Positions 57,341 to 64,000 of a stretch of DNA of 64,000 bases are shown here, one piece after another (position 1 is the first letter of the stretch; every line of letters starts with the position of its first letter). The DNA comes from Linnemannia hyalina. Lineage: Eukaryota; Mortierellomycota; Mortierellomycetes; Mortierellales; Mortierellaceae. The stretch lies in NCBI GenBank assembly GCA_019671135.1, contig JAHRHY010000011.1, positions 1,860,001-1,924,000 of the forward strand, read 5' to 3'. Below the pieces are notes generated by a model, which was not told the DNA's origin, searched no databases, and worked only from the letters and a program-made list of their open reading frames with translations. A program made the position numbers and the translations under genes.

Positions 57341-57943
57341 CTAGCAAGAGATTCCAATGCTGACGTGGGGGATGTCGGCACACTTTCTGAAGAACTTGGG
57401 TCCAATGCACAAGTTGGCCGAGATGTTAACCTTTCCATTGCGGCAGATTCCATTGACACCAACTTTTCCAGCAATGCTGTCAATGGGGTTGACGGAGCAC
57501 CCTTGATGGACATCAGCACATTCAATGGCATTGGCTTTGATACCAAAGGCACTCACATCCAAGGTAATACCTCGCTCAAACTTGCAAGCCTTGAACTTGA
57601 TAATCTTGATGCTGAACTCAACGCAATTGTCACCCTCCAACATTCCGAACTCCCTAAAGTCCTCGTCCATGTGAGGAATCCAACCATACATCTCCATGAA
57701 CTGATGAGGGTGGATTACAGTGATTTCCAACTCATGGGTGTCCACATGGATACCATCGTCAGTGGTGTCCCCTTGAGGATGGCGGTACTGGGGCATCGCA
57801 ACGGTAGAGTCCTCTTGAAGGCGGTATGGGCGAGCAATCCAATCCTCAAGGGAGTTCGTGAATTGGCTTCTTGGAGCAGCGTTACACACACCGCTCAAGG
57901 CGAGTGCAAAGCAGAGCACGGCAGAAATACGTTTGAAGGCCAT
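57341..57943 (-). CDS. Predicted secreted cysteine-containing protein (200 aa)
   Basis: Single exon. A clear signal peptide (MAFKRISAVLCFALALSGVC, then NAAPRS with likely cleavage after NAA) is followed by about 180 residues with no membrane segment. The C-terminal half contains eight cysteines at irregular spacing (CVEFSIKIIKFKACKF, IECADVHQGCSV, GICRNG, NLCIGPKFFRKCA, final C), consistent with disulfide bonds. I recognise no family. A secreted or cell-wall role is inference from the leader. A TATA box and a 12-bp triplet repeat lie upstream. Confidence 0.75.
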   Translation of the reverse strand: MAFKRISAVLCFALALSGVCNAAPRSQFTNSLEDWIARPYRLQEDSTVAMPQYRHPQGDTTDDGIHVDTHELEITVIHPHQFMEMYGWIPHMDEDFREFGMLEGDNCVEFSIKIIKFKACKFERGITLDVSAFGIKANAIECADVHQGCSVNPIDSIAGKVGVNGICRNGKVNISANLCIGPKFFRKCADIPHVSIGISC

Positions 57944-58091
57944 TGCAGAAAGAGAGATGCTTGCAGATGAGATGGATTGTATTGGTGTTTGTCACAGAGG
58001 GAAACATTCAAAGTTAGCTCCAGCTGCAATTATGCATGGGGTTTGAATTTCACGAGGCTGTCAAAAGAATGTTCATTACCTATTGAGCAAG

Positions 58092-58127
58092 GGTTCTTGG
58101 GAAGGTTCTTGGGAAGGTTCTTGGGAA
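58092..58127. repeat. Three 12-bp direct repeats upstream of the secreted-protein gene
   Basis: GGTTCTTGGGAA occurs three times in tandem, about 150-185 bp upstream of the ATG. Read on the minus strand the units contain GAAccTTC, a gapped heat-shock-element-like pair. Confidence 0.7.
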
Positions 58128-58195
58128 GGTAGGTCGAGTTGGTTTTTGGGAGTCGAGGCAGTGGAATGATGGTGTTGGTCCTCTAAATCCCTGCT

Positions 58196-58204
58196 CTTTT
58201 TATA
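58196..58204 (-). promoter_or_regulatory. Candidate TATA box of the secreted-protein gene
   Basis: The minus strand reads TATAAAAAG, about 255 nt upstream of the ATG at 57943. Confidence 0.45.
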
Positions 58205-58739
58205 CAAGATGAGGGTTCCGACTCTCTTTGAAGCCTTGCCAGTGGATGTGGTTGTCAGGGATGAAAAAAAATCCCACCCACCTCTGCTTTCCCCTTCCCG
58301 CTCTCGACTTCAATGAACATGCACCAATTTCTCATCATCACTTCCTTGGACAAGAGAGATTCTTTTTCTTGTCAGATGATCAACAAATAAGCACGTCTTC
58401 TTTCAAGGCGACCTGGACCATGCACGAATGACTCCAGAAGCAAGGAAGCTTTCCCGAATCCTCCTTCAGTGGTTGCAATGGACGAAAGTTGCCGTCTCGG
58501 TTAATTTGTATTGTCTTCTTGTCAGCACTCATAGATTCCCAACCACCACACCATTCTCCTCCATGAATTCCAAGTCGGCTCCTCCACCTCCCCCGAAAAA
58601 AGAAATCGAAAAACCTCTTTCTTTTCGACACCGTTTAAACCGTCGCGCGTTCCCATGCACTTTTTCTTTGTTCAACAGCAGTGAATTGTTCTTCAGCTTC
58701 TCACTCCCGCGGAAGGGGCATTAATCTTTGTTCACACAG

Positions 58740-59270
58740 TGTGCCTCTTGTTCTGGATCCTATCTTCGTTCGCTCTTCCATGCACCTGTGCTCTAGTCTT
58801 TTTTCATGTGCCCTGAGTGCCTGTTTTTCTTCCTCCCGCTAGCCGTGCCCCTTTTCTTTGCTCATGCGCTGTGCATGCATATTTCCTTCTGCCAATAACG
58901 TCCAGTCATATTCTCAAGTGCCTATTGTCTATTGACGCGCTGTGCTCGTTTTGTTTTTCCTCTTTTATGATTTTCGCTACTCACGCCTTGGCACGCTCCC
59001 ATTTCCCCTTTTTTTGTTCATGCGCTGTGCATGGTCTTTTTTTTCCTTTGCCCACATCCTGACACGTTCCCTTGCCCCTTTTCTTTTCTTTTCGAGCGCT
59101 CTGAGTTCTCCCTCTTTTCCTTCGCATCTCAATCTCTGGCGCATTCCCCTGCCCCTTTTCTTTTTTCATGCACTCTGCATATATTTCTATTTTGTTGTTG
59201 CTCACATTCCTCTGCTGCTTCTTTTTTTCATGTGCTGTATGTATATGCTCTAAATCCTCTGTGCTTTTCG
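58740..59270. repeat. Degenerate tandem repeat region
   Basis: Phrases such as CATGCGCTGTGCATG, TGCCCCTTTTCTTTT and TTCCTTTGCCCAC recur every 70-90 bp in changing order across this interval. This looks like an old, diverged minisatellite. Open frames here are low complexity and I do not call them genes. Confidence 0.5.
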
Positions 59271-59634
59271 CTCTCACCGGTTGATAAGCATATCACGCAT
59301 GATCCGCAAGTCAACTTACGTAGTCCTTAATGGTCTTTAGGCTCTGGGTCTCTTTTCATTCGTGTCTAGCGCAGACAATAACATATTCCCTGTTGTGAAC
59401 GTAGGTGGCCTACTGGCCTTCCCTTTTTATTTAGAGTGTTTAGAAGTGATGTGTGGGAGTTTTGGAACTATGCGTTCGAAGGGAAAGAGAGGGAGAGTAG
59501 CTAGGAGAAGGAAGGATGCTAGTGGGGGCGTCTTCCTCTCTAGGGAGGCCTTTCACGTCCAAATTATCATATGGTGTTTGTTACATCTCTGTAGATCTCG
59601 ACGATATCCATAGCGACTATTAGATGAGAATGTA

Positions 59635-60293
59635 CTGTGCTCCAAAAAATTGATTCATGTATTTGCGATTTCGACTTTTTTTTTAAATGCTCATTCACCA
59701 ATGTTCCGACCGGCCCCCAGATTCTTGTCATTCATTCTCTTGATTCGTAGCCTCATTCATTACAACTTGCTTCTTTTTGCATGGACCGACATCGGATCAT
59801 CGTCGGAATCGAAATGCCTGAATCGAATGAATCAGTTAATTGGATTAATGCATCCCGATTTTCTTTTTCAACTTGCGGGGTCTTTTTAGTTTCTCACTAC
59901 CTTTAAACTTTAATGAGTTACGTACTGAATCCTATAGGACCATCTATCAAAGTTTGGAGTTCTTACTCATAGTCTTTTCTATATGACCTATGTGTCTGAT
60001 TTCACATGGATTTAGTACGTATTTAGCTGTGGTTTTTTAACCACAAGCTCAAACTGAAAGCTGGCCCATTTGTAGCGCATGGTGTATAATCTAAATGTGG
60101 TCAATGTAAGAGGCCAGTTATTCCCTATGGAGCGCAATATCATGACAATGTGTGAAATCATGCTAGCTCCATGTAACAATACTTACATTAGTGATATTTC
60201 ATGCTAGCGTTATGATAATCCCGTACCTTTTCTATGATGATAATCCACTCTATGTCTTAGCTTTCAGTTTGCCGTAGTAAGCGCACTGAGCTT
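59635..60293. mobile_element. Fold-back MITE, copy 2, truncated
   Basis: Inverted relative to copy 1. It starts CTGTGCTCCAAAAAA after a TA and matches copy 1 through the 62-codon shared frame and the first arm. It breaks off inside the second arm (at GCGCACTGAGCTT), so one terminal repeat is missing. Scattered differences from copy 1 show the two are not recent duplicates. Confidence 0.8.
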
Positions 60294-60333
60294 CTCATCT
60301 CTTTCTCTTTAAAAAAATAACGATTTCTGTATA

Positions 60334-61070
60334 TCACGTGAGGGCGGAGCCCGAACTAAAAATGTTGTGAGGGCCGTGGCCCTCACCAGTATCTTGCGCG
60401 TAGCGCCAGCGCGAAGCGCCAGTATTTTGTGAGCGAAGCGAGCGATGGTCACGGGCAAGGCCATCAAGAGTATCTTGCGCGAAGCGCGCCAGTGTCCTGT
60501 GAGCGCAGCGAGCGTACGGGCACGGGCTAAGAGGATATGAGGGCGTAGCCCGAATCAAGGGGCTTTCAAGAGGATGTGAGCGCAGCGAGCAATGGTCACG
60601 GGCGCGCCCTGGCGCGACAATCGAAAGTATCTTGCGCGAAGCGCCAGTATGTTGTGACCGCACGGGTACGAAAGGGAGAAGATCATGTGAGGGCGTAGCC
60701 CGAACCAGAGGACCTTTTTTGCGCCAAGCGCCCGTACTTTGTGAGCGAAGCGAGCAATGGTCACGGGCAAGGCCATCAAGAGTATCTTGCGCAAAGCGCG
60801 CCAGTATCCTGTGAGCGCAGCGAGCGTACAGGCACGGGCTAAGAGGATATGAGGATATGAGGGCGTAGCCCAAATCAAGGGGCTTTGAAGAGGATGTGAG
60901 GGCGTAGCCCGAACCAGAGAAACTTTCTTGCGCAAAGCCCCAATATTTAGTAAGGGCAAAGCTGTAGCTGTCAGATACCTGTTGCCGCCTGCGGCAAAAG
61001 GAAGCGACCGCTGGAGCGTGGCCGTCTGGGCCATCTAGCGCGAAGCACCAGTGTGCTGTGAACGAGCCTT
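60334..61070. repeat. Array of small GC-rich palindromes (GCGAAGC / GGGCGTAGCCC family)
   Basis: Short palindromes with three-base centres recur: GCGCGAAGCGC, GAGCGAAGCGAGC, GAGCGCAGCGAGC and GGGCGTAGCCCGAA. They alternate with phrases such as GGTCACGGGCAAGGCCATC and AGAGTATCTTGCGC. Blocks of 100-300 bp are themselves repeated. The long open frame on the minus strand across it is a by-product of the repeat period. Confidence 0.8.
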
Positions 61071-61189
61071 TTTGCAAGCCTACTAAAAAGCAAGAAATCC
61101 TCTGGCGTGATGTAGAGCAAAGGGTAGTCAAGGATATCTTGAATATACTGCGAGTGAGGGTGATCCGAGAGAATAATGAATACAAACAA

Positions 61190-62147
61190 GGCCAGGGGGA
61201 TGGCTCCCCAGCTACTAAGATGACTATCTAATAAGGGAGGTCAGCTGGGCCCAGCTGGGACCAGGGATATTATTCTTTATGGCACAACAGGAAACTCGAC
61301 AGGTATGAGCTCTACATTCCCCAAGCGTGCCATTGGCCACAGGTAGTTGTGAAAAGTTTACAGTCACACTACAGTTGAAAAAGGAAAAAGGTAATAGGCA
61401 AGTGGCACCCGTATCTTTAAACGAGTCTTCTTCAAAGACCCTTCAAACACCCTTCAAAGACCCACACCTCTCACCCCAGATCCCCTTACAGCAACTTCCG
61501 GCACCCGTGGCATCGCCCACGGGCAACCTTTCTAGTATATTAAAATCAAGGTGTCGTATATCACATGATATAGCAAATTTTCTGTAATTGCATAATTGCA
61601 CAACCACGTGGCGCCTCCATGCTTGACATCATGTTATCGATAACATCACCCCTTTTTATAACCCACCTCCTCTTTTCTTTTACAACAACAGACAACAATA
61701 GCAACAACAGCAAGTAACAAATGACACCAGTAACAAAAAAGACATCCACCAGCATGGCATGGACAAACGTGAGACATGAGAATGCAGACGCAGCATGGCA
61801 TGGACAGACATGAGGATGCAGCTTGGCATGGACAGACATGAAGATGCAGCTTGGCATGGACAGACATGAAGATGCAGCTTGGCCCTTTTTTCGAAAAAGT
61901 GCACCAGACTCATGATGTTAACACCAAAGTGAGAACGCTACTATCAGAGTGGGTTCCGTACCATATTCCCTCTGAGGTGTGAAATAAAAGATCCCTCTCT
62001 TTCTTGCCATTGACATATTCGACCATACACCATACTTTTCAGCATGGACAGACATGAGGACGCAGCTTGGCATGGACAAACACAAAGATGCGAGCACACC
62101 TACCACAAGGAAGAACAAGAACGAAGAAAACACCAGACACCATTCTA
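61190..62147. other. Intergenic region with a 28-bp minisatellite
   Basis: No gene seen. A minisatellite occupies 61751-61880 and a related partial array 62041-62095. The rest is unremarkable sequence, A-rich near 61680-61730. Confidence 0.5.
61751..61880. repeat. 28-bp minisatellite
   Basis: About four units of AGCTTGGCATGGACAGACAT+GAAGATGC, the first one or two diverged (AGCATGGCATGGACAAACGT). The same unit recurs at 62041-62095, 160 bp downstream. Confidence 0.8.
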
Positions 62148-62830
62148 ATGAACATGATCAGAGAACAGCCGGGTGACGGTATGTCTTGGCATAAGGAGAG
62201 TGAAAAGATTGTGTTTTCTTTTTAGAAACGCGTAAACGTCTCACAATTATCAGTATCAATTCTCTTTAATCCTTGACAGTCTCAACAGGAGCAAACCATC
62301 CACGCCTCTCTATACCTGTACCCGTACCCGTTCTTTCTGCTACAAAGTAAGTCTATGTCAAAGCCTATATACAACCATGTTCTTTTTTATGTTCATTTCT
62401 GTTCATCCCTGACCTTCGGTAATTTTTTCCTACTTATCGCAGGCAACAATCCTATTTGAGCCCTAAGGTCCTTGGTTCGGCGGCTGCGGCGCATGGTAAA
62501 AGGGTGCACCGCTCTCAATAAATGCAGGCGCTGAAACACAGACGATGGGCAGAACGACAACGCAACTATCGTGAATGTCTCTGATCCAACCCCTGATGTC
62601 CCTGTCAACAACATGACCTCTGATATCGACAGCAGAAGCATCTTGATCTCAACGGCTCCTGTTCATGACCCTGTCCCCGACAATATTACGTATTTTGAGG
62701 ATGCGTATACACACCTCCGGAGTGTCAAGCCCAAGGTTGCCACTGTTGTTCCCCACCCCAACGCCAACTTCAAAGGTGAGTGGGCGCCGATTAGGGGTCT
62801 TTTTCAGGACCACCTCAACTCAAGACCAGA

Positions 62831-62904
<74 letters not shown>

Positions 62905-63321
62905 TAGGAGCAAATTGCAAAAGTCGTCTCTGCCAACAATATACCTACTGTCGCCGTCCCTGTCACTGGTCAGAACTCGGACAAAGACTATGGATTCAAC
63001 GACAACAATGATTTCATTGACGCCCTGAATGGCGTGCTGACGAACGGCAACTTTGACGATGTCTTTTCAATAGCCATTCACAATGCCTACCAAAACGGTA
63101 CCATCAATAGCGATCGCCCGTCCATTGTTGGAACATCCTCGGTTATGTTGGACAAGCGAGGGCGAATGATTGTTGAAGAGGAGACTGACGAGGAGTCGGA
63201 AGCGGCACTATCGTCCACCGCCATCACCACCAGCACCACCACCAGCACCATCACCAGCACCAGCGCCGCCACTGCCACAGCTACCGCTACAGGATCTTAC
63301 ACCGCCGCCACTGAAGGCTAA
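62148..63321 (+). CDS. Hypothetical multi-exon gene containing a (GCAGGA)n tract
   Basis: Proposed exons 62148-62178, 62280-62346, 62443-62495 and 62542-62775 agree in phase and have good splice signals. They encode MNMIREQPGD, then V-STGANHPRLSIPVPVPVLS, KVLGSAAAAH and DPTPDVPVNNMTSDIDSRS. The 3' part is coding-like in another frame from about 62909 (AKVVSANNIPTVAVPV, DALNGVLTNGNFDDVF, EEETDEESEAA) to a stop at 63319-63321. The connection across 62776-62908, which holds the microsatellite, does not resolve with a simple intron: one candidate frame hits a TAG in the repeat. Either an exon boundary escapes me or a frameshift has occurred. No domain recognised. Confidence 0.4.
62832..62904. repeat. 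(GCAGGA)n hexamer microsatellite
   Basis: About twelve units, one interrupted (GTAGGA). In one frame it reads Ala-Gly, in another Gln-Glu. Confidence 0.85.
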
Positions 63322-63460
63322 ATCACTGCAGACCAAACAAATGCAGCAAGTAAGGAGGTATTTCTTTTGGTCATTTTTTTCCCTGAATGTCTGACCATTG
63401 CAACTCCTTGCTTACTATTTTTTCTCACTCTCTTTTTTTTTACTATCCTTTGTATAATAG

Positions 63461-64000
63461 CATCCTTCACGCATCGAGATTCGCGAATTTCGCGATATGA
63501 GATACCTCTCTTCCCATGAGAGCATGTGGCGCATCCTTGGATATCCTTTGTACGGTCGTTCACCTGCTGTGCAACGTCTACAGGTCCATCTCATAGGCCA
63601 GCACAACGTCACATACGCGGATCTACTTTGTGTCGCCCGCCGTAACAACGACAGTCAACTGATGGCCTACTTTAAGCTGAACCAAGAGGACAAGGACGCA
63701 CATAGATATGCATACGCCGAGATTCGCGAGCATTACACCTACGACCAAAACAATCGCAAGTGGGACAAGAGGAATCAAAAGGACACCCTCAAGATTGCCC
63801 GGATCTACTTTGTCCAGCCTAAGGACGGCGAGAGGTTCTGTCTCCCTTCTCTGGCCGCCTTTCCCACTATGCCACAAGACATCAGCGACAGCATTCTCCG
63901 CTACATCCCAAAGTCCGCCTCTGACCACAGCGAAAAATCGCATGAAGAGCTCGCCAAGCTGGCGGGCCCTCACATTCAAACCATGAATGTCGAGCATCGG
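63461..64000 (+). CDS. Helitron Rep/helicase coding segment, 3'-truncated by the window edge
   Basis: An open frame of 180 codons from an acceptor (TATAATAG) to the window end. Its sequence order, EIREFRDMRYLSSHESMWRI, LGYPLYGRSPAVQRLQVHL, MAYFKLNQED, AYAEIREHYTYDQNNRKWD, ARIYFVQPKDGERFCLPSLA, is that of the region linking the Rep and PIF1-type helicase domains of Helitron proteins (E-x-WR-x-fgf...P.V..L.vHL...l.aYF...P..Y.W......W..R......gr...v.p..gEr..LR.LL). The typical Leu-Arg of the last motif is Leu-Pro here. The Rep catalytic motifs would lie upstream but I do not find them. The helicase motifs would lie beyond the window. Confidence 0.75.

Noticed and set aside
59650..59889. 79-codon frame shared by the two MITE copies as a possible MITE-encoded protein
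   Set aside because: The frame is short, lacks any transposase motif, and is simply conserved because the DNA is duplicated.
60334..61185. 283-codon minus-strand frame
   Set aside because: The translation is internally repetitive (ARFAQDTLDGLARDH-type units) and follows the palindromic repeat period exactly; no start context or splice signals.
61751..61880. Spaced repeats resembling a CRISPR array
   Set aside because: Units are directly adjacent with no unique spacers, there are no cas genes, and the genome is eukaryotic.

Overview
This is a eukaryotic nuclear window, most likely from an early-diverging filamentous fungus. Mortierellomycotina or a related Mucoromycota lineage fits best, but that is inference. 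The evidence is many short spliceosomal introns (GTRNGT...YAG, mostly 60-300 nt), fungal orthologues (Crz1-like factor, Fta1/CENP-L, PAN3, Ypt6/Rab6, Pam16), a fungal-type chromovirus and a Crinkler-type effector gene. No bacterial operons, CRISPR arrays, tRNA or rRNA genes were seen.

Core region (1 to about 32.9 kb). In order: the 3' part of an F-box/WD40 gene (+), a 942-aa Ser/Thr kinase (-), a Crz1-like C2H2 transcription factor (-), MOB4/phocein (+) convergent with a six-exon CENP-L/Fta1 gene (-), Ypt6/Rab6 (-) divergent from mitochondrial HSP60 (+), PAM16/TIM16 (+), eEF1B GEF subunit (-) divergent from an MMTAG2-like RS-rich gene (+), an intronless MerT-MerP-like membrane protein (+) and the ten-exon PAN3 gene (+). 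HSP60 and PAM16 sit in tandem; both serve import and folding of matrix proteins. All splice junctions given here were checked for phase, and the listed exon sums are multiples of three.

Accessory region (about 33 to 64 kb). The sequence changes to mobile elements, simple repeats and broken genes. An apparently intact chromovirus (35497-41115; 197-bp LTRs that read identical, 5-bp target duplication, separate gag and pol, chromodomain) interrupts an unknown zinc-finger gene in antisense. Then come a dead chromovirus fragment, an 862-bp fold-back Tc1/mariner-type MITE, a small two-exon gene, a complete Crinkler-type gene (Ubl header, P-loop NTPase, possible nuclease-like C-terminus), a decayed zinc-finger gene, a decayed Crinkler-like NTPase/nuclease gene, a secreted cysteine-containing protein, a truncated second MITE copy, an array of tiny GC-rich palindromes, minisatellites and, at the right edge, a Helitron helicase coding segment.

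The best leads for something unusual are: the MerT/MerP-type fusion; the retrotransposon's predicted Tf1-like self-priming site; the two hairpins near 49.05 kb with identical loops and different but perfectly complementary stems; the GCGAAGC-type mini-hairpin array at 60.3-61.1 kb; and the birth-and-death pattern at the Crinkler locus.
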